DNA of 64,000 nucleotides, from contig NZ_FNZF01000003.1 of the NCBI RefSeq assembly GCF_900109165.1, positions 248,001 to 312,000 of the forward strand, given 5' to 3'. Numbering within the stretch: position 1 is the first letter of the stretch; every line of letters starts with the position of its first letter. Under the pieces are notes generated by a model. That model made no database searches, was not told the origin of the DNA, and saw nothing but the letters and a program-made list of their open reading frames with translations. Of this stretch, positions 16,458-24,955 are shown in pieces. Source of the stretch: Bhargavaea ginsengi (GTDB taxonomy: Bacteria > Bacillota > Bacilli > Bacillales_A > Planococcaceae). The translations under genes were made by a program, and so were the position numbers.

Positions 16458-16490
16458 AAAGGAGATTGGCTGTCCAATCTCCTTTCTTAT
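16456..16490. terminator. terminator of the alkaline phosphatase gene
   Basis: AAAGGAGATTGG (16458-16469) and CCAATCTCCTTT (16474-16485) are perfectly complementary around a CTGT loop; a U6 tract follows on the minus strand. Confidence 0.88.
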
Positions 16491-16507
16491 TTGTATAAGA
16501 TTTCGCT

Positions 16508-17890
16508 TTACTTGCCGAGTTTCAGTGATTCAGCAATCAGTTTCGGAAGGTCTGTATTGTCATGGAAGCCGACAAAGCTTTCTGCTTCCGGTCCGAACAC
16601 ATAAAGCGGGATGTCTGCGCCGGTATGGTTGGTGCTCGTCCATCCGATGTTCGCGCGGTCGCTGATCACTTTGTTGATGGCCAGGCTGGCGTTGCCGGCT
16701 TCACTGATCACCCGGATTTCGTTTTCCTTCAGTTCGAAGCCAGTGTATTCCTTGACGACTTCCGCCACATTCGAACGGTCTTCGTTCAGCTGTGCCGCCA
16801 TGTGGTCCCCTGTTGCAGTCACGTTTTGCAGAATGCCTGCGTTCAGTGCCATGGAACCGTTTGAGCCGGTCGTCATGCCGCCTGTATCGTGGTCCCCGGC
16901 AACAACGACGAGTGTGTTCCCGTCTTCCTCGGCAAATTCGATTGCTTCTTCGACTGCTTCTTCAAATGCTGCAACATCCGACATCGCCCATGCCGCGTCA
17001 TTGTCATGGCCCGCCCAGTCGATCTGGCTGCCTTCCACGACGAGGAAGAACCCGTCCTTGTCCTCTTCAAGTGCATCGATTGCGGCTTCTGTCATTTCTG
17101 CAATGCTCGGCTGTTCCGTTTCGCCGCGGTGGAGCTCAGGAGCAAGTGCGTCATCGGCAAAAAGTCCGACCAGGCGATCGCCTTTGTCAACGTCCAGGTC
17201 ATCGGCGTCCAGCAGCTGATCACGTGTTTCAACGTATGTAGCGCCCTTTTCCTGTACTTCTTGGATCAGGTTCCGTTCATCCTGGTTGCCGCCTTCTGTT
17301 GCCGGCAGGAAGTTGTTTTTCCCTCCGCCCAAGATGACATCGACACCGCTGTCTGCCATCTGGCGGGCGATTTCCGTTTCATTGTTCCGGCTGTCCACAT
17401 TGGCGACAAACGAAGCAGGTGTTGCGTGCGTGATCGTCGAAGTGGCGACCAGGCCTGTGGATTTGCCTGCTTTTTCCGATGCCTCGAGAATCGACTCCAA
17501 TTCATTTCCTTTTGCATCCAGGCCGACTACGCCGTTGTTCGTCTTGACGCCAGTCGCCATGGCCGTACCCGCAGCTGCAGAATCGGTGATGGCCGAGTTT
17601 GCCGAATAAGTAGTGAACATCCCTTTCAGGTGGGCATCCCACACCGCGTCTTCGCCTTTATAGATGCGGTAGTTCGAAGCGTAATCAGCGCTGAATCCGT
17701 CCGGAATCATATAAATGACATTTTCAACCTTGCTTTTGCCCTTATCATTTCCTTTACCGGGTTTTCCTGCCCACTCCGGCTTTCCTTGTCCTGCCCATTC
17801 TGGTTTGGCTGCATCTGCCGCCGTAATGCCTCCCATTCCCGATAAAATGAGACCTGCCCCCAATGCGGCAATTCCGACTTTCTTCAGCAT
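16508..17890 (-). CDS. secreted alkaline phosphatase
   Basis: A 460-residue phosphomonoesterase, releasing phosphate outside the membrane. It has a signal peptide (LKKVGIAALGAGLILSGMGG, cleavage near AADA), a short lysine-glycine linker with a doubled KPEWAG motif, then the PhoA-fold catalytic domain: Asp in YMIPDGFSADY, nucleophile Ser in TDSAAAGTAMATG, and metal ligands in QIDWAGHDND, AGDHDTGGMT and STNHTG. GAGGAG lies 8 nt before ATG 17890; an upstream in-frame GTG (17899) is unlikely. A four-repeat Pho box upstream indicates PhoP control under phosphate starvation. Confidence 0.92.
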   Translation of the reverse strand: MLKKVGIAALGAGLILSGMGGITAADAAKPEWAGQGKPEWAGKPGKGNDKGKSKVENVIYMIPDGFSADYASNYRIYKGEDAVWDAHLKGMFTTYSANSAITDSAAAGTAMATGVKTNNGVVGLDAKGNELESILEASEKAGKSTGLVATSTITHATPASFVANVDSRNNETEIARQMADSGVDVILGGGKNNFLPATEGGNQDERNLIQEVQEKGATYVETRDQLLDADDLDVDKGDRLVGLFADDALAPELHRGETEQPSIAEMTEAAIDALEEDKDGFFLVVEGSQIDWAGHDNDAAWAMSDVAAFEEAVEEAIEFAEEDGNTLVVVAGDHDTGGMTTGSNGSMALNAGILQNVTATGDHMAAQLNEDRSNVAEVVKEYTGFELKENEIRVISEAGNASLAINKVISDRANIGWTSTNHTGADIPLYVFGPEAESFVGFHDNTDLPKLIAESLKLGK

Positions 17891-17945
17891 GCTACCCACT
17901 CCTCTAACCTAAGTTTCTTGAACACTTGCAACTTTATCGGAAGAA

Positions 17946-17984
17946 TGTTTACACAGAGTTAATCCGATGTTAAGGAATTGTTTG
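17946..17984 (-). promoter_or_regulatory. Pho box (PhoP-binding direct repeats)
   Basis: On the minus strand four hexamers lie exactly 11 nt apart: CAAACA, TTAACA, TTAACT and TAAACA, matching the B. subtilis PhoP consensus TT(A/T/C)ACA with 5-nt spacers. A GATAAA -10-like element follows 8 nt after the last repeat. The site is 56 bp upstream of the alkaline phosphatase start. Confidence 0.8.
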
Positions 17985-18043
17985 AATTTTATGGTACGAA
18001 CAGACCATTACAATAGCCTCATCGATTTTCACCACAAATAAAT

Positions 18044-18080
18044 ACCGCCCGTTTGCACCAAAATTCTGCAAACGGGCGGT
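18044..18080 (-). terminator. terminator of the AbgT-family gene
   Basis: A 14-bp perfect stem (ACCGCCCGTTTGCA with its complement) with a short AT-rich tail. Confidence 0.75.
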
Positions 18081-18088
18081 TCCTATTT

Positions 18089-19621
18089 TTATTTGTCGAG
18101 ATAGATCCCGCCGCCAGGTCCAAGCGGAAGGCCGAGCAGGTACCACACGCTGAAAAGGATGGTCCACATGATGGCGAATGCGATCGTGTACGGGAGAAGG
18201 GAGGACATGAATGTCCCGATCCCCATTTTCGGATCGTACTTTTTCGCGAACGTAAGGACGATTGCAAAATAGGCGAGCATCGGTGTGATCGGGTTCGTGA
18301 TGGAGTCCCCGATCCTATAGGCGACCTGGGTAACTGCCGGATCATAACCGAGCAGCATGAACATCGGAATGAACACAGGTGCCAGAATCGCCCATTTTGC
18401 GGACTGGCTGGCAACCAGCAAGTTGATCAGTGTCGCTACAATCATAAAGCCGATAAAGAGCGGCAGGCCGGTAAGACCGATTGAATCGAGTGCGGCCGCG
18501 CCTTTGATCGCGATGACCGGGCCAAGGTTGCTCCAGTTGAAGTATGCGATCATCTGCCCGGCGATAAAGGCGATGACGATGTATGTACCCATGCCGCCCA
18601 TGGCTTTGCTGAGCTGGTCTCCAAGATCCTTGGAGTCCTTCAGTGTGCCGGAGGCTTTTCCGTAGGCCAAAGCCGGAACGAGGAAGAGGATCATCATGAT
18701 CGGAATCAGTGAATCCATGAACGGCGACACGATCAGCCCGCCATCTTCCGGATTCCGCAGAATGGCATTTTCCGGAAGTGCCAGCAATGCGATGATCGCT
18801 CCGGTGATGAGAAGCGAAACGCCTGCCCAGAGGAGGCCCTTCTTTTCTTCCGCCGTGACTTGCTCCCCGACGCCTTCGGCAGCCCCTTCATATTTGCCGA
18901 GGCGAGGCTCGACGATCCGGTTGGTGACAAACGTCGCCACTGGGACGAGGACAAGTGCGGACACGACGAGGAAGTAGTAGTTGATCATCGGGTTACCGAC
19001 ATAGTTCGGGTCGATCATATGGGCTGCAGGTTCCGTGAAGCCGTAAACCAGCGGGTCGGACAACGACAAAATCAGGTTTGCCGCAAACCCGCCCGCACAC
19101 GATGCGTAGGCAGCTGCCATACCCGCAATCGGGTGGCGTCCGAGCGCGATAAAGATCATCGCGACAATTGGAGGCAGGACGACCATCGCAGCATCAGCCG
19201 CCGCGTTACCGCAAATGGAAACAATTACGATGACCGGCAGGATGATTTTCTGCGGCGCCTTCAGGATCGATGCCTTCAAGAGGGCAGTGATCAATCCTGT
19301 CGACTCTGCAAGTCCCACACCCAGCATAACGACGAGTACAAGGCCAAGCGGCGGGAAGCTCGTGAAGTTTGTGACCATTTCCGTCAGGATCCGGACAAGA
19401 CCGCCCGCATTCAGAAGGTTGACGACCGTGATTTTCTCGCCGGTTCCCGGATGCGTTGCGGTTGTGCCCATAAAGCCGAAAATCGCGGAAGCGACCAGAA
19501 TGGCGGCAGTGATATAGACAAACAGCATGATCGGGTCCGGCAACTTGTTTCCGTATTTCTCGATAAAGTCGAGGAACCGGTTGAAAATCCCCCGCTTTTT
19601 CGTTTGAGTGGCATTCGCCAT
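18089..19621 (-). CDS. AbgT-family transporter
   Basis: A 510-residue, about 11-helix membrane transporter of the AbgT family, whose members import p-aminobenzoyl-glutamate or export sulfonamides using an ion gradient. Diagnostic stretches are GNKLPDPIMLF near residue 22, VVMLGVGLAESTGL, GNAAADAAMVVLPP, GFTEPAAHMIDP and the late SQSAKWAILAPVFIPM and GDSITNPITPMLAYF. ATG 19621 is used because GGGGGAAAG precedes it; the ORF can extend seven codons upstream. The substrate (folate breakdown product versus another dicarboxylic-type compound) is undetermined. Confidence 0.9.
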   Translation of the reverse strand: MANATQTKKRGIFNRFLDFIEKYGNKLPDPIMLFVYITAAILVASAIFGFMGTTATHPGTGEKITVVNLLNAGGLVRILTEMVTNFTSFPPLGLVLVVMLGVGLAESTGLITALLKASILKAPQKIILPVIVIVSICGNAAADAAMVVLPPIVAMIFIALGRHPIAGMAAAYASCAGGFAANLILSLSDPLVYGFTEPAAHMIDPNYVGNPMINYYFLVVSALVLVPVATFVTNRIVEPRLGKYEGAAEGVGEQVTAEEKKGLLWAGVSLLITGAIIALLALPENAILRNPEDGGLIVSPFMDSLIPIMMILFLVPALAYGKASGTLKDSKDLGDQLSKAMGGMGTYIVIAFIAGQMIAYFNWSNLGPVIAIKGAAALDSIGLTGLPLFIGFMIVATLINLLVASQSAKWAILAPVFIPMFMLLGYDPAVTQVAYRIGDSITNPITPMLAYFAIVLTFAKKYDPKMGIGTFMSSLLPYTIAFAIMWTILFSVWYLLGLPLGPGGGIYLDK

Positions 19622-19751
19622 CTTACTTTCCCCCTTTAACACAGTAAAGCATGTGTTCTATATTAATAAAGAAGGACGGAAGATTCAATATGTTTTTTAT
19701 ACAAGTTTTATTCAAATAATTGGTTATGTAATAGATTCGCTCCGAATGCAC

Positions 19752-19780
19752 AAAGACCCGGGCAACCCGCCCGGGTCTTT
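19752..19780. terminator. terminator of the Ku gene
   Basis: AAAGACCCGGGC pairs with GCCCGGGTCTTT around an AACCC-type loop; modest T tracts on both strands. Confidence 0.65.
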
Positions 19781-19781
19781 A

Positions 19782-20612
19782 TCATGCCTGTTTTTTCTTT
19801 GTTGCTGCCCGTTTTTTCGGAGCCGGCTTTTTCTTCGTGGATTTCTCGAGGGATGCCTGAAGCGCAGCCATAAGATCGGTCGCATTGGTCGCGGCAGGTG
19901 CGGCAGGTTCGGTCGCAGTGACGGTGTCCTTGCCTGCTTTTTTCGCCTCGATCAGCTCCATGAGCGCTTCACGATAATCGTCCTTATACTTTTCCGGTTC
20001 AAACGGCGTCGTCAGCTGATTGATCAGCATAAGCGCGACATCCAGCTCCTTTTTCACCACGTTCTCGGCCTCCGGCACATTCGGCACATCTTCGACTTTC
20101 CGGACCTCGTCGGGGTAATGGATCGTCTCCAGCATGAGCGCATTTTTGTAGACCCGCACTGCTGCGAGCTGCTCCTTTTGCCGGATAATGATTTTCGCGA
20201 TACCGATCTTGTCCGAATCTCCGAGCGCCGCCCTGAGGAGCGCATATGCCTTTGCCCCGCCCTTATCCGGCGCAAGGAAATACGTACGTTCAAAGTAGAT
20301 CGGGTCAATCTCCTCCAGCTTCACGAAGTCGACGATCTCGACCGCCTTGTCCTCGTTTTCTTTCTTGAGTGCTTTCAGGTCCTCCTCATCGAGCACGACG
20401 AACTTGCCTTTGGTGTACTCATAGGCCTTCACGATATCCTCCGGCTTCACTTCCGCATTGCACGACGTACATACCTTTTTATACGAAATCGGCGCATTGC
20501 ACTCCTTGTGCAGCTGCCGGAGCTTGACGTCACGATCCTCCGTCGCCGCGTGAAGCTTCACCGGGATATTGACGAGACCAAAGCTGATGCTGCCCTTCCA
20601 AACCGTATGCAT
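19782..20612 (-). CDS. ku: non-homologous end-joining protein Ku
   Basis: The 276-residue protein begins HTVWKGSISFGLVNIPVKLHAATE, the bacterial Ku signature. A CxxC-containing loop (KVCTSCNAEV) lies near 48-56 and FERTYFLAPDKGG follows. The C-terminal 45 residues are Lys/Ala/Pro-rich (STKKKPAPKKRAATKKKQA), a DNA-binding tail. Ku forms a ring on DNA double-strand ends and recruits LigD. ATG 20612 is chosen from homology; 37 further in-frame codons upstream are not part of the family. It is divergent from ligD, whereas B. subtilis ykoV and ykoU are in the same direction. Confidence 0.95.
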   Translation of the reverse strand: MHTVWKGSISFGLVNIPVKLHAATEDRDVKLRQLHKECNAPISYKKVCTSCNAEVKPEDIVKAYEYTKGKFVVLDEEDLKALKKENEDKAVEIVDFVKLEEIDPIYFERTYFLAPDKGGAKAYALLRAALGDSDKIGIAKIIIRQKEQLAAVRVYKNALMLETIHYPDEVRKVEDVPNVPEAENVVKKELDVALMLINQLTTPFEPEKYKDDYREALMELIEAKKAGKDTVTATEPAAPAATNATDLMAALQASLEKSTKKKPAPKKRAATKKKQA

Positions 20613-20767
20613 TCCATCACCTGCTTTTTCCCCTAGCATGTCCTGTCCGGCCCGTGCTATGTATGAAGTTTTCTTCAAGGCGCACACTGGAATGGAATAG
20701 AGCGGGCTACTGTGGGTGGGCACTCAATCATCTCGCGAAAAGTACCGCCATGCCAAGGAGGCAAACC

Positions 20768-22618
20768 ATGAAACCGATGAAGCTCACACCTGCGGAAACG
20801 CTGCCGGAGGGCTCCGGCTGGCTGTATGAAGTTAAATACGACGGTTTCCGTTGCCTTCTGGACTGGCGGAAGGAAGGAATCCGCCTGCTTAGCCGGAACG
20901 GAAATGACCTGGCGGACCGGTTTCCTGAAATCATCGCGGCAATCACGGAGGCGAGTGACGCGGCGCGCCCTTACTTGCCCCTCCTTTTAGACGGCGAGCT
21001 CGTCTTTCTTATAAACGACGTTAGAAGTGATTTTCCCGTCGTAGCACGCCGTTCCAGGCTCCGCACACAATCAGCGATCGAGGAACAGAGCCGCATGTTT
21101 CCTTGCCGATTTGCCGCTTTCGACTTGCTTGAGAAGGGCGGTGAAGACCTTCGGGCCATGACTGTCGAAAAGCGGAAACAAGCGCTTGGCGAGCTGCTGC
21201 GGGCGCTCGACTTTCCATTGGACATACACTACCTCGCCCCCTCATCGGTTCAGGGAGTGGCAGCCCATGCCAATCCGGAGACGCTCATGAACCGGCTGAT
21301 CGCAGGAAACGGCGAAGGACTCGTCGCCAAGCGGAGCGGCAGCCGCTGGCAGGAAGGCATCCGATCCACCGACTGGGTCAAAATAAAAAACTGGCGAACC
21401 GTTCCGGTTGTCCTTACGGCTTTCGAAGCGGAAAACAGCAACTTTTCCGGCCGCATCCTTGACGAGGGGAACTGGCGAGAAGTTGTAACGTTGCGTCACG
21501 GATTCTCCGAAGAAGAGTCGAAAACACTCATTGCATTATTTAAAGCAAACGGAACAGAAGGACCGACCGGTATCTATACGCTCGCCCCGGCCGTCGTTGC
21601 CGAAGTGCTGACAATCGGCGAGTCGGGCGGCAAATTGCGGGAGCCCCGGTTTTCACAGTTTCTCTTGGATGAAGACCCGGAGACGGTCACCGTGCAACGC
21701 TACCGCCGTGCGCTTGAGCCGATTCCGCCCGGGGTCACCGTAACCAATCCGGACAAGCCACTTTTTCCTGAAGCCGGAATCGACAAGGACAGCTACCTGC
21801 TATACCTGCAGAATGTGGCGCCCCACCTGCTGCCTTGGCTTGAAAACCGTCCCCTCACCGTCATCCGGTACCCTCACGGCACGGATGATGCCGAACGGTT
21901 TTATCAGAAGCATGCCCCGGATTCCTTACCTTCATTTGTCCAAACTGCTGCCGGGGAAGAAGGAGAACTTCTGTTATGCGACAGTTTGGAGACACTACTC
22001 TGGCTCGGCAACCAGGCCGCACTCGAGCTGCACGTTCCTTTCGGCCGGTTAAGGGAGGGAGAAGAGACTCTGTATCCGGATGAAATTGTCTTTGATCTGG
22101 ATCCGCCGGACGCCACGAAATTCCGGCTTGCCGTGGATGCTGCGCTGAGGCTCAAAAAAGTATTCGACGGATTCGGCCTGACATCGTTTGTAAAAACTTC
22201 CGGCGGAAAGGGAATGCAGTTATATCTGCCGATCCCTCCCGAAACTTTCAGCTATGAAGACACCCGGCAATTCACTTCCTTTGCCGCAGATTACCTTTGT
22301 GAGCAGGCACCGGAGCATTTCACAACGGAGCGGATGAAGAAGAAACGTGGTGGCCGGCTATATGTCGATTACGTCCAGCACGCCAGGGGAAAGACCATCA
22401 TCGCCCCTTACTCCACACGCGGCTCTGGCCATGCACCTGTCGCTACTCCTTTGGAATGGCACGAACTGACTGAGGACCTTCGCCCTGAAATGTTCACGAT
22501 CCGCACGGTTACCGAGCGGCTGCGCTCAAAAGGCGATCCATTCAGACTGATGGAGAAAGCCAGAGAAAATCAGCCATTTGGTGAAGTGTTGGAGAAATTA
22601 AAGGAAATGCTGAAGTAG
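20768..22618 (+). CDS. ligD: ATP-dependent DNA ligase LigD (ligase-polymerase)
   Basis: A 616-residue protein with the Bacillus-type domain order. The N-terminal ATP-dependent ligase has the adenylated Lys in YEVKYDGFRCLLDW near residue 25, LLDGELVFL, GEGLVAKRSGSRW and WVKIKNW. The C-terminal primase-polymerase (about 320-616) has the metal site DEIVFDLDPP and KTSGGKGMQLYLPI. There is no phosphoesterase domain. Together with Ku it repairs double-strand breaks, especially in spores in B. subtilis. ATG 20768 has a perfect AAGGAGG; the ORF upstream of it is unsupported. Confidence 0.95.
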   Translation: MKPMKLTPAETLPEGSGWLYEVKYDGFRCLLDWRKEGIRLLSRNGNDLADRFPEIIAAITEASDAARPYLPLLLDGELVFLINDVRSDFPVVARRSRLRTQSAIEEQSRMFPCRFAAFDLLEKGGEDLRAMTVEKRKQALGELLRALDFPLDIHYLAPSSVQGVAAHANPETLMNRLIAGNGEGLVAKRSGSRWQEGIRSTDWVKIKNWRTVPVVLTAFEAENSNFSGRILDEGNWREVVTLRHGFSEEESKTLIALFKANGTEGPTGIYTLAPAVVAEVLTIGESGGKLREPRFSQFLLDEDPETVTVQRYRRALEPIPPGVTVTNPDKPLFPEAGIDKDSYLLYLQNVAPHLLPWLENRPLTVIRYPHGTDDAERFYQKHAPDSLPSFVQTAAGEEGELLLCDSLETLLWLGNQAALELHVPFGRLREGEETLYPDEIVFDLDPPDATKFRLAVDAALRLKKVFDGFGLTSFVKTSGGKGMQLYLPIPPETFSYEDTRQFTSFAADYLCEQAPEHFTTERMKKKRGGRLYVDYVQHARGKTIIAPYSTRGSGHAPVATPLEWHELTEDLRPEMFTIRTVTERLRSKGDPFRLMEKARENQPFGEVLEKLKEMLK

Positions 22619-23020
22619 ACCGGATGTGCATAACTTTCTCTCCTAAAATCGTTTATACACATATTATCCACACATTAGAAATAGAATTTATGTATATTGC
22701 GATTGTATGTATTTTATCCACAGAGTTTCCGCCGACTCTGTGGATTTGTTCGTGACCCTAATTTTTACACAGAATGAAGGAGAAACAGATTGCCGGATTC
22801 AACGTAAATCAGAAAGACGGGAAAAGGGCAGCCCAAATATATGTAGTGAAAGAGTGAGGAAGGGAAGAAAAAAAACGGCCCGGCACCGACAAAATTTGCT
22901 ATTGAAAATACTTATGTAATTAATGTCGAAAATAAGAGGCAGGGGAAGTATTACAAGATGTTTTTCATTCGCTCAAGTACCATAATTTACTTTTATTAAC
23001 TCTCACACATTATGTTTCTA
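22619..23020. other. long AT-rich intergenic region between ligD and the parM-like gene
   Basis: About 600 bp (to 23220) without a supported gene. It contains a DnaA-box cluster (22625-22747), an unresolved AT-rich middle part (22750-23010), and centromere-like GTGCGCAC repeats (23021-23143). A 70-codon plus-strand ORF at 22707 lacks a ribosome site and homology I can recognise. Confidence 0.6.
22625..22747. promoter_or_regulatory. DnaA-box cluster (upstream of parM)
   Basis: Two perfect TTATCCACA boxes (22664-22672 and 22714-22722), one 8/9 box on the minus strand (22625-22633, TTATGCACA) and one 7/9 box (22739-22747). The last two overlap an 11-bp perfect inverted repeat (22716-22726 and 22735-22745), which may also act as the ligD terminator. 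Confidence 0.55.
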
Positions 23021-23143
23021 TTGTGCGCACAAAGTACTCACGTAATACTCACAATTTCATACATACATTGTGCGCACAGTAGAAATATATTATCCTCCTA
23101 AAAGGCGGTTTTCGGCGATTTCTGTAGGAATTTTGTGCGCATA
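23021..23143. repeat. parC-like centromere repeats TTGTGCGCA(C)
   Basis: Three copies of a GTGCGCAC-centred palindromic motif occur at 23021-23032, 23068-23078 and 23133-23143, with TACTCAC direct repeats between the first two. They sit just upstream of a segregation operon, the usual place of the ParR-binding centromere. The last copy lies about 40 bp before the -10, so ParR binding could also repress the operon. Confidence 0.6.
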
Positions 23144-23182
23144 TCCTACATATTCTCTATTTCTATCATGAGGAGGACGCGG

Positions 23183-23188
23183 TATAAT
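23183..23188 (+). promoter_or_regulatory. -10 element of the parMR operon
   Basis: A perfect TATAAT 33 bp upstream of the parM-like start; the -35 hexamer (TTTCTA) is weak. Confidence 0.5.
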
Positions 23189-23220
23189 CATTCCTAGAAA
23201 CATATAGGGAGTGATTGGAA

Positions 23221-24390
23221 ATGGCAGTACTCAAAGCCGGTGCCGATGCCGGGAATAATGCACTGAAATTATGGGTGAAAGATCATGAACCAATTCTGAT
23301 TCCGACCGTCTACTCAATGTATATGGGCGAGACGACAGAACTGATGGATATGGAAGATATCCCGAAAGACGCTCTTCTTGAGAACATCGATGTCACGATC
23401 AATTCCAAGGCGCTTTCCTTTAACGGGCAGCGGTATGTGATCGGTGAGAAAGTGCTGAACGACAACCTTCCGGGCATCGAGCTCGAGAAACGTTCGGACA
23501 AGTCCGCTGACGAGATTCCTGTTCTTGTAACACTTGCAGGCCTTGCGATCGATGCGATGCGCCGCGAGTACAAGAAAAACAAGATTACTGTCACTTATGA
23601 TCTGTCCGTGGCGCTGCCTGTCGGCATGATCACGCAAGAAGCGGCAAAAAACAATGCTGCCCGCTACATGGGGACACATGAAGTGATCTTCCACCACCCG
23701 TCCGGACGCAACGTGACCGTGACGATCAAGATCGAATACTGCAAGTGCCTTCCTGAAGGGGCAGCAGCCGCTTGGGGCGTCGTATTCGATGAGGGAGGAA
23801 AGCTGTCCGAACGGAAAGTCGAAGTAGGCGATAAGATCCTCAAGGTCGACTTCAGCGACAAGACGCTTCTCCACTTTGATATCGGTTCCGGCACGACGGA
23901 GATTGTCGTGACAGAAGGTGTCAGATTCAACCCGAAACTGTCGGAAGGCCTGAACTTCGGCGTGAAATCGGCGATCAGCGAGATCCTTAAGCGCTGGAAC
24001 CGCAACCACCCGGTCAAGTCGATCGATTCCATGGCAGAATTCAACGAAATCTACTTTGATCCCGAGCACCCGCGCCACAACGAGCTCAAGGCAGAGTCCC
24101 AGACCGGCATTATGCAGCTTGCACAGCGCATCAGCCGTCCGATCATCAACAAGATCGACGACCTGAAGGATGACCCGTACGTCTTCATCTACGGCGGCGG
24201 AGCGGCCATCCTGAAAGACTACCTCCAGCAGATCCTCAACGCGAAGGAGCGCACGACCAACGTCACGTTCCTGCAGGACCCGATGTTCGTCAATGCGCGC
24301 GGCCTCCTCGTCTACACCTGCTCGCCTCGCTATGAGCAGCAGAAAGAAAAGGAATTAGGTGTGGTCGCAAGTGGCGCGGAATCGAAGTAA
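23221..24390 (+). CDS. ParM/StbA-like actin-family segregation ATPase
   Basis: A 389-residue actin-fold ATPase. Phosphate-1 motif ADAGNNALKLW is at residues 8-18, phosphate-2 HFDIGSGTTEIVV is near 220, and adenosine motif YGGGAAILKDYL is near 325. Such proteins polymerise to push ParR-bound centromeres apart. ATG 23221 is used, with GGGAG upstream. The next gene overlaps its end and encodes a ribbon-helix-helix ParR-like partner, and centromere-like repeats lie upstream, so the three parts of a type II partition system are present. Neither replication initiator nor integrase is nearby, so this is either a chromosomal segregation-like system or a plasmid remnant. Confidence 0.85.
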   Translation: MAVLKAGADAGNNALKLWVKDHEPILIPTVYSMYMGETTELMDMEDIPKDALLENIDVTINSKALSFNGQRYVIGEKVLNDNLPGIELEKRSDKSADEIPVLVTLAGLAIDAMRREYKKNKITVTYDLSVALPVGMITQEAAKNNAARYMGTHEVIFHHPSGRNVTVTIKIEYCKCLPEGAAAAWGVVFDEGGKLSERKVEVGDKILKVDFSDKTLLHFDIGSGTTEIVVTEGVRFNPKLSEGLNFGVKSAISEILKRWNRNHPVKSIDSMAEFNEIYFDPEHPRHNELKAESQTGIMQLAQRISRPIINKIDDLKDDPYVFIYGGGAAILKDYLQQILNAKERTTNVTFLQDPMFVNARGLLVYTCSPRYEQQKEKELGVVASGAESK

Positions 24391-24739
24391 AACCTATCAG
24401 CAGGGGGAACGGATCAATATTTACCTGAGCCGCGATCTCACGCCGGAGTTCATCGACTGGATCAACACCCAGTCCGACCTTTCGAACTTTTTCCTGTACG
24501 CTGCCCAGCAGCTGTACCGGAAGACGGGCTTCGTCGATGTCGCTGAAGTCATGCCGAGAAAAATCAACTTCGAACTCGCCGGCGCGGAAGACCGGGATCT
24601 TTTCATCCCGGAGGCCGCCCCGCCGGCGCCTGTGCGCAAGGCAATGCCAATAGTGGAACCGGAACCCGAACCGGAACCGCCAAAGGAGCCCGCTCCCGCC
24701 TGGGGGGCACTTGACGACTTTGACGACCCGTTCGCATAA
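24359..24739 (+). CDS. ParR-like ribbon-helix-helix centromere-binding protein
   Basis: The 126-residue protein starts at GTG 24359 (AAAGGA upstream), 32 bp inside the parM-like gene, implying coupling. Residues 15-55 (GERINIYLSRDLTPEFIDWI, then TQSDLSNFFLYAAQQLYRKTG) look like an RHH fold: a beta strand followed by two helices. A Pro/Glu-rich linker (EPEPEPEPPKEPAPA) leads to an acidic-aromatic tail WGALDDFDDPFA. In ParR proteins the C-terminal tail contacts the ParM filament. I assign it by architecture and context rather than close sequence identity. Confidence 0.72.
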   Translation: MWSQVARNRSKTYQQGERINIYLSRDLTPEFIDWINTQSDLSNFFLYAAQQLYRKTGFVDVAEVMPRKINFELAGAEDRDLFIPEAAPPAPVRKAMPIVEPEPEPEPPKEPAPAWGALDDFDDPFA

Positions 24740-24740
24740 G

Positions 24741-24768
24741 AAAAACCCGCCAAACCGGCGGGTTTTTT
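24741..24768. terminator. bidirectional terminator
   Basis: AAAAACCCGCC and GGCGGGTTTTTT between the parR-like and pspC-like genes, with A/T tracts on both sides. Confidence 0.88.
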
Positions 24769-24955
24769 ATTTCTGCCTGAGCAGATAGGAATCTTCCAAT
24801 GCCCATGACAGCACGAGATACACCCAAAGGGAGACCGAGATCGTCATGAGAAAAATCAGCCTGACGACAAACGATGAAATCCCGAAGAATTCCGCTATTC
24901 CCCCGCATACCCCAACAATTGCGCGGTCTTTCGATGACTTTCTGAGCTTTTTCAA
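24767..24955 (-). CDS. PspC-domain small membrane protein
   Basis: A 62-residue protein: KKLRKSSKDRAIVGVCGGIAEFFGISSFVVRLIFLM, the PspC motif with one to two membrane helices. PspC proteins sense or respond to envelope stress in the phage-shock system. I choose the TTG at 24955 because GGGGGG lies six bases before it and the family normally starts at the KKL; an ATG six codons upstream overlaps that ribosome site. Confidence 0.75.
   Translation of the reverse strand: MKKLRKSSKDRAIVGVCGGIAEFFGISSFVVRLIFLMTISVSLWVYLVLSWALEDSYLLRQK

Noticed and set aside
18860-19639. 259-codon plus-strand ORF
   Set aside because: Antisense to the AbgT-family transporter; composition (Arg, His, Asp, Cys rich) is that of a reverse-frame shadow.
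22707-22919. 70-codon plus-strand ORF in the ligD-parM gap
   Set aside because: Starts inside a DnaA box, lacks a ribosome site, and its composition is not protein-like.
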